14,325 bases of DNA from Bacteroidales bacterium (GTDB lineage: Bacteria; Bacteroidota; Bacteroidia; Bacteroidales; Dysgonomonadaceae). The notes below the pieces were generated by a model. It searched no databases, was not told where the DNA came from, and saw only the letters and a list, made by a program, of their open reading frames with translations. The position numbers and the translations under genes were made by a program. The stretch is from contig JAAYFR010000318.1 in the NCBI GenBank assembly GCA_012728155.1, positions 1 through 14,325 of the forward strand, read 5' to 3'. This document shows positions 1 to 7,287 of this stretch, piece after piece; positions within the stretch are counted from its first letter, which is position 1, and each line of letters starts with the position of its first letter.

Positions 1-1068
1 CAGGAAGAGGGCAATTCCAACAAGCGCATCACGCCCATAATGTAGGGCAGGATAAATAACGCCTCCGTTACCCTCACCTCCGATTACCGCATTTGTCTCT
101 TTCATCTTGGCTACCACATTCACCTCTCCCACTGCCGCAGCGTTGTATTGTCCGCCCAAAGCGTGCGTAATATCTCTTAACGCGCGGCTGGAGCTGAGGT
201 TGGAGACCGTATTTCCGGGTGTATGTTGCAGCACATAGTCTGATACAGCCACCAATGTGTACTCTTCGCCAAACGGTTCCCCCTCTTCAGAAAAGATAGC
301 CAGCCGGTCTACATCCGGATCGACAGCAAACCCTACCGTTGCTTTCGTGCTTCGAGTGAGTGACGCCAGTTCCGTCAGATGGTGCGGAAGTGGTTCGGGG
401 TTGTGAGAGAAATTGCCATGTGGGGCACAATGCAGTTTAAAGATTTCTTTCACACCCAATGCATACAGCAGTTCCGGTATTGCAATTCCACCGATCGAGT
501 TTACACAATCTATGGCCACCCGGAATTTGGCCGCCTCTATCGCTTTCCTATCCACTAAGTGGAGTGCCAATACTTGCCGTATATGTTCGTGGAGATACTG
601 TTTCTGTGTGACTTTCCCCAACTCATCTACCGGCGAAAAGAGGAAATCTTCCGATTCGGCAATGGAGAGGATCTCTTCTCCTTCGGCTGCATTAAGGAAT
701 TCTCCCCGGCTGTTTAATAGTTTTAGCGCATTCCACTGTTTCGGGTTGTGACTGGCTGTAATAATGATGCCGCCGGAGGCGTTTTCCTTTGTGACGGCGA
801 TCTCAGTGGTGGGCGTAGTGGCCATTCCAATGTCAATAACATCACACCCCATGCCTATCAACGTGCCGGTGATGATGCGATGCACCATGTCACCCGAAAT
901 GCGGGCATCTCTCCCAACAACGATAGTGGGTTTCGCTGTTTGGGATTTATTTTTGATGAACAGCGCATAAGCAGCTGTAAATTTCAGGATATCGAGTGGA
1001 GTCAAATTTTCGGCGATAGATCCTCCGATTGTTCCTCGTATGCCGGATATGGATTTGATGAGTGTCAT
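1..1068 (-). CDS. glmM: Phosphoglucosamine mutase (GlmM-like phosphohexomutase), 3' end cut by the window
   Basis: Alpha-D-phosphohexomutase family enzyme, probably converting glucosamine-6-phosphate to glucosamine-1-phosphate for UDP-GlcNAc, peptidoglycan and lipid A synthesis in the cytoplasm. I translated the minus strand from the ATG at 1068. All 356 visible codons are open and the frame runs off the left edge. Family proteins are about 450-465 residues, so roughly 100 C-terminal residues (domain 4) are missing. Visible motifs are the active-site phosphoserine loop TASHNP (Ser106), the Mg-binding loop DPDVDR (residues 250-255) and the sugar-specificity loop GGEGNGG (330-336). The N-terminus reads SISGIRGTIGG. 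The gene starts 18 bases after the DUF4827 stop, so the two are probably co-transcribed. The specificity loop resembles GlmM/archaeal-type mutases, but a phosphomannomutase role cannot be excluded from motifs alone. The family call is firm; the substrate call is likely. Confidence 0.88.
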   Translation of the reverse strand, partial: MTLIKSISGIRGTIGGSIAENLTPLDILKFTAAYALFIKNKSQTAKPTIVVGRDARISGDMVHRIITGTLIGMGCDVIDIGMATTPTTEIAVTKENASGGIIITASHNPKQWNALKLLNSRGEFLNAAEGEEILSIAESEDFLFSPVDELGKVTQKQYLHEHIRQVLALHLVDRKAIEAAKFRVAIDCVNSIGGIAIPELLYALGVKEIFKLHCAPHGNFSHNPEPLPHHLTELASLTRSTKATVGFAVDPDVDRLAIFSEEGEPFGEEYTLVAVSDYVLQHTPGNTVSNLSSSRALRDITHALGGQYNAAAVGEVNVVAKMKETNAVIGGEGNGGVIYPALHYGRDALVGIALFL

Positions 1069-1086
1069 ATGAATCGATATTTATAA

Positions 1087-1653
1087 TCACCACTGATTTT
1101 CAAATCTGTATTCTACCTGCTCGTAATAAGTGGGTGTGTATTGAGACTGGTCGTAAGATGAACCTGACTCGAAAGGAACGATCAATTTCACTTTTCCACG
1201 ATGCCCTACATAAGAGAGCGGTACCGCCCATCCGGTGTTTATACTTGAATAAGCACTTATGGTGATTGAAGTAACCGCTCCATAGTATTCCAGCTCTTCG
1301 GGAAAGGTGCTCTGATAGTTGGTATAGAGGATTGTATCGGAGGTTGCAAAATAATGTAACCCGCTAAAACGGATATAAACCTTCTCTCGCCATAACGGCT
1401 TGATGGTGGTGTCGCCATACTCCACGATATTAAAATAGACGCCCGTGTAGGGGTCCTTGTAAAATTCATCCTTGCCAAATCGCTTGTCTGACGGGAAATC
1501 CTTGAGGATTTCAAGATTATTCTTCGCAATAAAATGGTCTATCGCCTTTCGTTCATCTTTTAGACGGTCGGAATAGGTTTTCTTATTATTGCACGAGGTG
1601 GTCACTGTCAAAAGAGAGACAAGAATGAGCACTATGGAATTGAATGGCTTCAT
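1087..1653 (-). CDS. DUF4827-type lipoprotein of unknown function
   Basis: A 188-residue predicted lipoprotein. The N-terminus has a Lys, a hydrophobic stretch (residues 4-17) and a relaxed lipobox TTSC with the lipidated Cys at 21, followed by NNKK. The mature part opens with a charged helix-like segment (KTYSDRLKDERKAIDHFI) and then FYKDPYTGVYFNIVEYGDT. I recognise this pattern from Bacteroidales DUF4827 proteins, which commonly sit beside the glmM-like mutase. No catalytic motif is visible and no function is known to me. The length is normal for the family. The ATG at 1653 is preceded by an A-rich stretch with no Shine-Dalgarno sequence. A TATTTTTG promoter-like element and a cUUCGg hairpin lie upstream, so it may be transcribed separately from the DHH gene 151 bases before it. 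The call rests on remembered family resemblance. Confidence 0.75.
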   Translation of the reverse strand: MKPFNSIVLILVSLLTVTTSCNNKKTYSDRLKDERKAIDHFIAKNNLEILKDFPSDKRFGKDEFYKDPYTGVYFNIVEYGDTTIKPLWREKVYIRFSGLHYFATSDTILYTNYQSTFPEELEYYGAVTSITISAYSSINTGWAVPLSYVGHRGKVKLIVPFESGSSYDQSQYTPTYYEQVEYRFENQW

Positions 1654-1708
1654 ATGTTTTTTAATTAAAAATGAGAAATGAACAATTCATTTGTCACATT
1701 GATTCCCG

Positions 1709-1722
1709 CGATCCGAAGATCG
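1709..1722 (-). promoter_or_regulatory. cUUCGg tetraloop hairpin in the DUF4827 leader
   Basis: On the minus-strand transcript the sequence is CGATC-TTCG-GATCG: a perfect 5-bp stem closed by C-G over a UUCG tetraloop, an unusually stable RNA loop class. It begins about 11 bases downstream of the TATTTTTG element at 1733-1740, so it would sit at or near the 5' end of the mRNA. No T-tract follows, so it is not a terminator. A role in 5' end protection is inference. Confidence 0.45.
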
Positions 1723-1732
1723 GAACAGCTTG

Positions 1733-1740
1733 CAAAAATA
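1733..1740 (-). promoter_or_regulatory. Possible Bacteroidales -7 promoter element for the DUF4827 gene
   Basis: The minus strand reads TATTTTTG, an exact match to the Bacteroides -7 consensus TAnnTTTG. The nearest upstream TTTG is only 12 bases away instead of about 19-20, so the -33 element is poor. If used, the leader before the ATG at 1653 would be about 75 bases and would contain the hairpin at 1709-1722 and the A/T-rich inverted repeat AAATGAA-caa-TTCATTT at 1676-1692. Confidence 0.4.
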
Positions 1741-1804
1741 CACAATCTACTTCAAAAAAAGAGAGGTTGTGCTGAAATAAACATTATCGATTCTTAAAAA
1801 TGGG

Positions 1805-2863
1805 TTAAAGCCCTGTTGCGATACTTTTTAATATCTCTTCATACGACTTCAATCCATCCTTGAAAATGCGAATGGCCTCCTCAAAAGTGCCATAAAATTC
1901 TCCCCCTGACGCATTTAGATGACCCCCTCCATGAAAGTAGTTGGCGGCAAATTCATTGCAGGGGAACGACTTCAGGGAACGGAACGAGAGCTTGACAAGG
2001 TCGTCATCTTCACGGATAAAGGTGGAGAATAGTATCCCTCTGATGCTGAGCGGATAATTCACAAACCCTTCGGTATCGCCCTTGCTGAAACGAAATTGGG
2101 CTTGATCCTCCTTCGAGAGGTAAAGAAGTGCCGAGTGCAGCTCTGGATATACCTCCATCCGTTGCGACAGGGTGAACCCAAGCAGGCGAAATCGTGCTTC
2201 AGAGTAGTTGTCGAATACCTGTGAATAGATGGTATCCTTATCAATATTTTTCCGTAATAGGAGGCTGATAATCTCAAAAATTTCAGGATCACTCGAATTG
2301 TAGGTGAAACTGCCGGTATCGGTCATCATGCCACAATAGATACATTCCGCCTCTACCTGGGTCAGCTCTTCATATTTTCCCGCCTGATAGAATAACCTGA
2401 ACAGAAGTTCGCTGGTAGATGATATTTCGGGATAGGACAGCGTTATATCGAAATTCTCTCCGGGAAGAAGATGATGGTCGATCAAGATTTTCCTGGCCGG
2501 AGACTTGTCTAGAAAAGGGGCCATCTCACCCACCCGTTTGGATATGTTATAGTCGAGGGAAAAGATCAGATCGGCATGCATAAGTATATGCTGTGCTGCG
2601 GTGGGATTGTATTCATATATCTCAATCTCACGGGCTCCCGACATCCATTTCAGGAAATAGGGGAAGGAGTTGGGTACGATTATCTTCACATTTTTGCGAC
2701 TCCTTTGCAGGAAATGGTAAAGCGCAAGGGAGGATCCCAAGGCGTCACCGTCCGGTGAGCGATGTGTAGTGATCACAATATTTTGCGCCCTGTTGATGGC
2801 ATCAACCACTTGCTCCACTTTCCGGGGTTGAATTATGTTCGATATCGATGCTATAGCATTCAT
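1805..2863 (-). CDS. nrnA: DHH/DHHA1 phosphoesterase, NrnA-like (oligoribonuclease / pAp phosphatase)
   Basis: Cytoplasmic DHH-superfamily phosphoesterase of 352 residues. Relatives such as NrnA degrade nano-RNAs and linear dinucleotides and dephosphorylate pAp. Motif I is HRSPDGDALGSS (H34, D38, D40), motif II is SLDYN (D104), motif III is the signature DHH at 129-131, and motif IV is MMTDTGSF (D182). The C-terminal DHHA1 motif GGGHLNASGG is at 312-321. All expected Mn-binding residues are present, so it should be active. I place the start at the ATG at 2863. The frame stays open 10 codons further to a TTG at 2893, but that extension is atypical for the family and the TTG is a weaker start. 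The gene begins 35 bases after the comEC stop and is probably co-transcribed with it. The exact substrate (pAp, nanoRNA, pApA or pGpG) is not decided by sequence. Confidence 0.88.
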   Translation of the reverse strand: MNAIASISNIIQPRKVEQVVDAINRAQNIVITTHRSPDGDALGSSLALYHFLQRSRKNVKIIVPNSFPYFLKWMSGAREIEIYEYNPTAAQHILMHADLIFSLDYNISKRVGEMAPFLDKSPARKILIDHHLLPGENFDITLSYPEISSTSELLFRLFYQAGKYEELTQVEAECIYCGMMTDTGSFTYNSSDPEIFEIISLLLRKNIDKDTIYSQVFDNYSEARFRLLGFTLSQRMEVYPELHSALLYLSKEDQAQFRFSKGDTEGFVNYPLSIRGILFSTFIREDDDLVKLSFRSLKSFPCNEFAANYFHGGGHLNASGGEFYGTFEEAIRIFKDGLKSYEEILKSIATGL

Positions 2864-2898
2864 TTTAGTATCAATGGTGTAATAGAGCGGCAAAAGTA

Positions 2899-4872
2899 CT
2901 AAAAATTTAGTGAAAAGGCTCCCTTTTCTGTTACATCGTGTACTTTAATATGCCGGAGTGCACATGCTCGCTCAATTCTCTTCGCCTCATATTTTGGCAG
3001 TGAACTGTCCAAGACAACCATTGCGGGTGGGAATAGAGCCAACAATTCATCGATATCAAAAGATGCCTGTTGCGACAGGATCAGCAGATCTAAAGGGAAT
3101 GGGTTGATTCTGTTCACTGTAGCGTGAGACGGAAAATTAGTTTCCGATATCAATAGGATACGTTTCTCGGTATGGGGAATGAGGCTATTCTTCGGAATAT
3201 CGATGAAATGGCGTCTGTTTTTATAAAAAAGGGCAATCTCACTCTGTCCGGGAGTGTTGAAGATGGTGAGTTGCGGTGGCGGAAGGGTTAGATTTTTATG
3301 TGTGATTGTTGTCTGAAAGAGCAACAGTAGAGTCAGTGAAAATATAAGTAGCTTGCTACGGTGATTGGTGAGGAACCCTACAAAAGAATAGATAAATAGC
3401 AGGAGCAATATAAGTTGGAGCAGGGAAATATTCTTCTCGGATATTTGGGCAAGAGGGATCGATTCGGAGATATATACAATCTTCAACAATAGCTCGATCA
3501 GCCACTTTTCAACCCATCCAAAGAAGGTATATATCATATTGATGCACTCCCACTGAAAAGAACGCAGTAGTCCGAAAATAATAAGTGGGAATGTACCATA
3601 AATAATAATGCCGACCAGAGGTACAACCAATAGATTGGTGATGAAAAACCAGGTGGGAAAAGTGCCGAAATAGTAGAGTACCAGCGGAAAAACCCCCAAT
3701 TGTGCCGCTGTGGTGATAGAGAACAGGTTCCATATATATTGCACGACCCTATTTCGGGGCTGGTAGAGCCGGCTTATGACCGGGTTAAAAAAGAGAATGG
3801 CGAATACAGCGCTAAAACTCATCTGAAAACTTATGTCGAACAGGGAGGAGGGTTGGAAAATAAGGATGAAAAAAGCAGCTGCCGCCAGTGAGTTGAAGGA
3901 AAATCCGTTGCGGTGGTAGAGGTTCCCTATGCCAAACAGGGTGAGCATAATGGCGGCACGAACAACGGAGGGTGACATCCCCACCACAAAGACAAATCCC
4001 CATAAAACTACAATCACGAGCCATTGGCGGATCTTCAATCCGGTTCCACTTCTCCCAAGGAACGAGAAGAACAGGCTGACAACCGCATAGATAATCCCCA
4101 CATGCAACCCGCTTAATGCCAGAATATGCGCTGTCCCCGATGCCCTGAATGCCTCCTGCAGGTCGTTGGAGAGATGCAATTTGTATCCCAGAGTCAGTGC
4201 ACAGATAAATGCATATGCGTCACTCTCCAACTCAAATGTTTTATAGAAATTGAGCGCTTTCATTCTAATCCGTTGGGAAATGGCGGATATGCTTTTCGAC
4301 TGCCGGCCGGTTTTCTGCCAGTCACCTGCCGGAATATATCCGGCCCCTGCGAATCCTTTGGTTTTCATATAACCGACATAATCGAAATCGTCCGGATTGC
4401 CCAAATTCCTGAATACGCCAACTGTGGAGCGAAAGATGATCTCATCGCCCGGGAGCAATGCCCCCGCTTCGTCGGTCTGCTCTAAATAGAGGATCACCTT
4501 CTTTTCTCGGGGAGAGGCTGTTTTTATGTTGACCGCAATGCTACGTGGCTTCACCTCCGGTATGTTGAGCACCGTACCGAGATCGTATTGACCGTAACCG
4601 GGCGGCGTAAGTTTTGTGGACTCGATATGTTGCCGTAACTGATACAGGGATAGGGAGAAAAGGGCGAGGCAGATTCCTAAGCCGAACACCCATCTGAGCC
4701 TGAATTGATCATCCGGTCGGATAAGAAAAGAGAAGAACATCAGAAATAATCCGAGCAGACCAACCGGTAGGATAGCAGATAAGACGACGGGGAAAAATGA
4801 TCCCGTAACAATAGCGGCAATTACGGGGAGCAACAGACGGAAGAAAGGTGCTTTTCCGATCAATGCGTTCAT
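2899..4872 (-). CDS. comEC: ComEC/Rec2-family DNA uptake channel protein with a degenerate C-terminal domain
   Basis: Inner-membrane protein of 657 residues expected to translocate single-stranded DNA during natural transformation. Several hydrophobic segments lie at the N-terminus (about 10-75), followed by a soluble DUF4131/OB-like region (about 90-190) and the Competence membrane domain (about 220-500). The latter shows the hallmark ILALSGLHVG (about 250-259), SPSVVRAAIM (300-309) and SLFDISFQMSFSAVFAILFF (about 343-362). The last 120 residues sit where canonical ComEC has a metallo-beta-lactamase nuclease domain. They keep a fold-like pattern (LTIFNTPGQSEI, then PLDLLILSQ) but show no HxHxDH metal motif. 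The start is put at the ATG at 4872; the in-frame TTG at 4899 adds nine unlikely residues. Competence is not otherwise evident here, so the role is by family. Confidence 0.9.
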   Translation of the reverse strand: MNALIGKAPFFRLLLPVIAAIVTGSFFPVVLSAILPVGLLGLFLMFFSFLIRPDDQFRLRWVFGLGICLALFSLSLYQLRQHIESTKLTPPGYGQYDLGTVLNIPEVKPRSIAVNIKTASPREKKVILYLEQTDEAGALLPGDEIIFRSTVGVFRNLGNPDDFDYVGYMKTKGFAGAGYIPAGDWQKTGRQSKSISAISQRIRMKALNFYKTFELESDAYAFICALTLGYKLHLSNDLQEAFRASGTAHILALSGLHVGIIYAVVSLFFSFLGRSGTGLKIRQWLVIVVLWGFVFVVGMSPSVVRAAIMLTLFGIGNLYHRNGFSFNSLAAAAFFILIFQPSSLFDISFQMSFSAVFAILFFNPVISRLYQPRNRVVQYIWNLFSITTAAQLGVFPLVLYYFGTFPTWFFITNLLVVPLVGIIIYGTFPLIIFGLLRSFQWECINMIYTFFGWVEKWLIELLLKIVYISESIPLAQISEKNISLLQLILLLLFIYSFVGFLTNHRSKLLIFSLTLLLLFQTTITHKNLTLPPPQLTIFNTPGQSEIALFYKNRRHFIDIPKNSLIPHTEKRILLISETNFPSHATVNRINPFPLDLLILSQQASFDIDELLALFPPAMVVLDSSLPKYEAKRIERACALRHIKVHDVTEKGAFSLNF

Positions 4873-4987
4873 TACACCAGATTTGTTCGTTAAGCACAAA
4901 GGCAGATAGGGCTCTACCTGCGTGATGCGTTAGCTCATCTAATATTTTGCAAAAATCGAATCCTTTTTCCCTGACGAAAGGAAATTT

Positions 4988-5638
4988 TTACAGCATTTTC
5001 AACTGATGGATGGTCTCCTGCGGGTTACTCGAAGAGAATATGAAGCTTCCGGCTACCAACACATCGGCACCGGCATCTACCAATCTCTTCCCTGTCTCCA
5101 GATTTACGCCGCCATCTACTTCAATCAATGTAGATGTCTGTTGTCGTAGGATCATCTCTTTGAGCATGGCTGTCTTCTTCACGGAATGTTCTATAAATTC
5201 TTGTCCCCCAAATCCGGGATTGACCGACATCAAAAGCACCATCTCCAAGTCGGGAAGGATATCTTCAAGTACCGATACAGGGGTGTGGGGATTTAAGGTG
5301 ACAGCCGGCTTCATCCCCTTTTTTCTTATCTCCTGTACTACACGGTGCAGGTGTGTGCAAGCCTCGTAATGCACATTCATATAAGAGGCGCCGGTAGCAG
5401 CGATCTCATTGATAAACTTTTCAGGCTGTACAATCATCAGATGCACATCCAGTACTTTCTGCGTCACTCTTTTCAAATGGTCAATCACCGGAAATCCAAA
5501 GGACAAGTTGGGTACGAAAACGCCATCCATGATGTCTAAGTGAATCCAGTCGGCTTCACTGCGGTTCAGCATTTCAATCTCACTTTCAAGATTCAGAAAA
5601 TTGGCTGCCAACAGCGACGGTGCTATAATTGTGCTCAT
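4988..5638 (-). CDS. rpe: Ribulose-phosphate 3-epimerase
   Basis: Cytoplasmic TIM-barrel enzyme interconverting D-ribulose-5-phosphate and D-xylulose-5-phosphate in the pentose phosphate pathway. The 216 residues match the usual family length. Seen are the N-terminal strand IIAPSLLAANF (S8), HLDIMDGVFVPN with metal ligands H33 and D35, DVHLMI (H66), the phosphate/active-site loop MSVNPGFGGQ and EVDGGV (D175), followed by AGSFIF. All metal and acid-base residues are present. Two close starts exist: the ATG at 5647 (MKCMST) and the ATG at 5638 (MSTIIAPS). I prefer 5638 because it matches usual family N-termini and leaves a reasonable leader behind the promoter at 5660-5690. rpe is the first gene of the minus-strand cluster; comEC starts 115 bases after its stop, so co-transcription is plausible but not shown. 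Confidence 0.95.
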   Translation of the reverse strand: MSTIIAPSLLAANFLNLESEIEMLNRSEADWIHLDIMDGVFVPNLSFGFPVIDHLKRVTQKVLDVHLMIVQPEKFINEIAATGASYMNVHYEACTHLHRVVQEIRKKGMKPAVTLNPHTPVSVLEDILPDLEMVLLMSVNPGFGGQEFIEHSVKKTAMLKEMILRQQTSTLIEVDGGVNLETGKRLVDAGADVLVAGSFIFSSSNPQETIHQLKML

Positions 5639-5659
5639 GCATTTCATTATTTATCGATT

Positions 5660-5690
5660 CAAAGTTAGAGAAAAATGGTGATGTGACAAA
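5660..5690 (-). promoter_or_regulatory. Bacteroidales-type promoter for rpe
   Basis: Read on the minus strand: TTTG (5690-5687), 19 bases, then TAACTTTG (5667-5660). This matches the established Bacteroides housekeeping consensus TTTG-N19/20-TAnnTTTG in every specified base and in spacing. The start site would fall near 5653-5656, giving a leader of only about 15 bases to the ATG at 5638, or less than 10 to the ATG at 5647. Confidence 0.75.
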
Positions 5691-6008
5691 AAATTGTTGA
5701 AATAAAGCGGAATGATCAAACTGAGATCGATAGCTGCCAACGGCAAAATCAATTAATAGATAATATGTTATCCGGAAGGGAGAGCCTTTTTTCCCGATGG
5801 AAGCAGTGGGCAAATTGACGGATAAGAATCAATGAGAATGCCGACGGTCTTATTTCATCGGTTGTAATAGATAGTTCGTTTGACTTCTTCTTGGGTGTAT
5901 GCATACTATATCGGTTTCCATTTTGTGAGATTAGAACGATGGCAAAGACTCTTTATTGTCATAAGATGAAAAAAACTCAAAAAACAAGTATCATCAAACC
6001 ATTTTACA

Positions 6009-6016
6009 TATCTTTG
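6009..6016 (+). promoter_or_regulatory. Probable -7 promoter element for the thioredoxin lipoprotein gene
   Basis: TATCTTTG is an exact match to TAnnTTTG and lies 29 bases before the ATG at 6046, giving an expected leader of about 23-25 bases. No TTTG is present at the usual -33 spacing, so the match is partial. Confidence 0.5.
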
Positions 6017-6045
6017 TTGCGATTAAATCATAAAGAAGAGAGCAG

Positions 6046-7164
6046 ATGAAAAAAATAATTTATCTTTTTATTGTTGCCGCCGCACTTTTGTCGTGCCAGG
6101 ACAGCCATAAATATACAATTACCGGTACCGTAGCCGATGATGCTTATGAAGGGACGAATGTTTATCTGAAACAGCTGATTGATAAGGAGCTGATTCCAAC
6201 AGATACGGCGATTGTGCAAAACGGATCCTTCTCGTTTTCCGGGATAGCCGAAACAGCCGTGATACGTATTCTCTCACTGGAGGAGAAGGTGAACCCCCAA
6301 CAGGAAGCCAATGTGGCGGTGTTGATTGAGCCGGGCAAGCTGGTAGTGAGATTCGATACCCTCATCACTGTAAAAGGGACTAAGCTAAACGATGCATATA
6401 CCGATCAGCGGTGGGCACAAAACGAACTGTTGGAGAAGCGCAAAAATATTGTAGCGCAGTTCAACAATGAGAATGCCGACGGAACAATGACTGAAGAGCG
6501 GAATGTTGAGCTGAGTGAGAGTTTTGATGCAATCAATGATCAGCTGGTAGATCTCAATTTCAATTTTTTCAAAACAAATATTGATAATAAATTGGGTGAA
6601 TTTGCGTTTCAAAATTCTCGTTACGCCTCTATGTTAGCGCCCGATCAACAGAGAGAGATTTTTGCTTTGGCCAGCGATGAATTCAAAGCCAATGAGGGTA
6701 TTCAGCGCATGATTCAGCGATTGGATAATCTTGAGAAGGTGGCGGTGGGAAAGAAATTTGTCGACTTCACATTGAAAGATCCCGAAGGGAACGAACGTTC
6801 CCTCTCTGATTATGCCGGCAAGGGGAACTATCTGCTCATCGATTTTTGGGCTGCCTGGTGCGGACCTTGCCGTCAGGAGATGCCTCATGTGGTGGCGGCG
6901 TATAAAAAATATAAATCAAAAGGATTTGAGGTGGTTGGCGTCTCCCTCGATCAGGAGTATGAGCGCTGGGTACAGGGAATTAAGGATCTTAATATGACCT
7001 GGCCGCAAATGTCCGATTTACAGTATTGGAAAAGCTCGGTAGTGGATCTCTATGCGATACAGGGGATGCCTCATACCGTGCTCCTGGATAGAGACGGCCT
7101 CATCCTAGAAAAAAATCTTCGGGGAGAAGCACTCAATACAAAATTGGCTGAATTGATGCCCTAA
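6046..7164 (+). CDS. TlpA-like thioredoxin-fold disulfide reductase lipoprotein with DUF4369 domain
   Basis: A 372-residue predicted lipoprotein. The signal is MKKIIYLFIVAAALLSC with a lipobox LLSC (Cys17). Residues about 22-110 resemble DUF4369 (KYTITGTVADDAYEGTNVYL), the small beta-domain usually fused to Bacteroidota thioredoxins. A helical linker follows at about 115-230. The C-terminal AhpC/TSA-thioredoxin domain starts at GKKFVDFTLKDPEGN and carries the redox motif WCGPC (271-275) and the cis-proline site GMPHTVLLD (Pro342). It should act as a periplasmic thiol-disulfide reductase or cytochrome-maturation/resa-like protein; the substrate is not decided by sequence. It is flanked by its own promoter-like element and a terminator, so it is probably monocistronic. 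The start is the first ATG and gives a proper signal peptide. Confidence 0.9.
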   Translation: MKKIIYLFIVAAALLSCQDSHKYTITGTVADDAYEGTNVYLKQLIDKELIPTDTAIVQNGSFSFSGIAETAVIRILSLEEKVNPQQEANVAVLIEPGKLVVRFDTLITVKGTKLNDAYTDQRWAQNELLEKRKNIVAQFNNENADGTMTEERNVELSESFDAINDQLVDLNFNFFKTNIDNKLGEFAFQNSRYASMLAPDQQREIFALASDEFKANEGIQRMIQRLDNLEKVAVGKKFVDFTLKDPEGNERSLSDYAGKGNYLLIDFWAAWCGPCRQEMPHVVAAYKKYKSKGFEVVGVSLDQEYERWVQGIKDLNMTWPQMSDLQYWKSSVVDLYAIQGMPHTVLLDRDGLILEKNLRGEALNTKLAELMP

Positions 7165-7214
7165 TTGCTAGGATATGGAGACTGTGATAAGATGTCCCAT
7201 TTATAACGCGTTAG

Positions 7215-7247
7215 AAAAGTGACTTCTCAACGGAGCTCACTTTTTTT
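7215..7247 (+). terminator. Rho-independent terminator after the thioredoxin gene
   Basis: Stem AAAAGTGA (7215-7222) pairs with TCACTTTT (7237-7244) for 8 bp. After one C-C mismatch, three further pairs (TTC with GAG, one of them a wobble) close a TCAACG loop. The right arm runs into seven Ts (7241-7247). It lies 50 bases after the stop at 7164. The outer A-T pairs also make it partly symmetric, but no gene ends on the opposite strand here. Confidence 0.8.
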
Positions 7248-7264
7248 ATTACAAAATTTATTTC

Positions 7265-7272
7265 TACTTTTG
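7265..7272 (+). promoter_or_regulatory. Probable -7 promoter element for the amidase gene
   Basis: TACTTTTG matches TAnnTTTG exactly. The expected -33 position overlaps the T-run of the preceding terminator (7241-7247), which gives TTTT rather than TTTG. The amidase ATG at 7288 would be only about 8-12 bases from the inferred transcription start, a near-leaderless arrangement. Confidence 0.5.
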
Positions 7273-7287
7273 TGAAAAGCAATTCGT

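Larger units (their letters stand above)
5639..6045. other. Divergent intergenic region between rpe and the tlpA-like gene
   Basis: A roughly 400-base spacer between divergent genes. It holds the rpe promoter (5660-5690, minus) and a -7 match for the thioredoxin gene (6009-6016, plus). It also contains an 18-base word at 5830-5847 that recurs exactly at 6465-6482 inside the downstream coding sequence, and a short inverted repeat GATAA-tatg-TTATC near 5759-5772. A 36-codon open frame from the ATG at 5939 ends at TGA 6047-6049 over the tlpA start, but I see no coding evidence for it. In many Bacteroidales fmt lies upstream of rpe; it is absent here. Confidence 0.6.

Noticed and set aside
2864..2893. 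N-terminal extension of the DHH protein to a TTG at 2893
   Set aside because: The added residues are not family-like, and an ATG at 2863 fits the normal N-terminus. The same reasoning was applied to TTG extensions of comEC (4899), the phosphoesterase (11380) and rnhB (12660).
4126..4485. A 119-codon plus-strand frame opposite comEC
   Set aside because: comEC is supported by clear family motifs across this stretch, and the opposing peptide looks like no protein family.
5939..6049. A 36-codon frame (MAKTLYCHKM...) ending over the tlpA start
   Set aside because: It crosses the probable tlpA promoter, has no coding signature, and its ATGA overlap follows trivially from tlpA starting ATGAAA.
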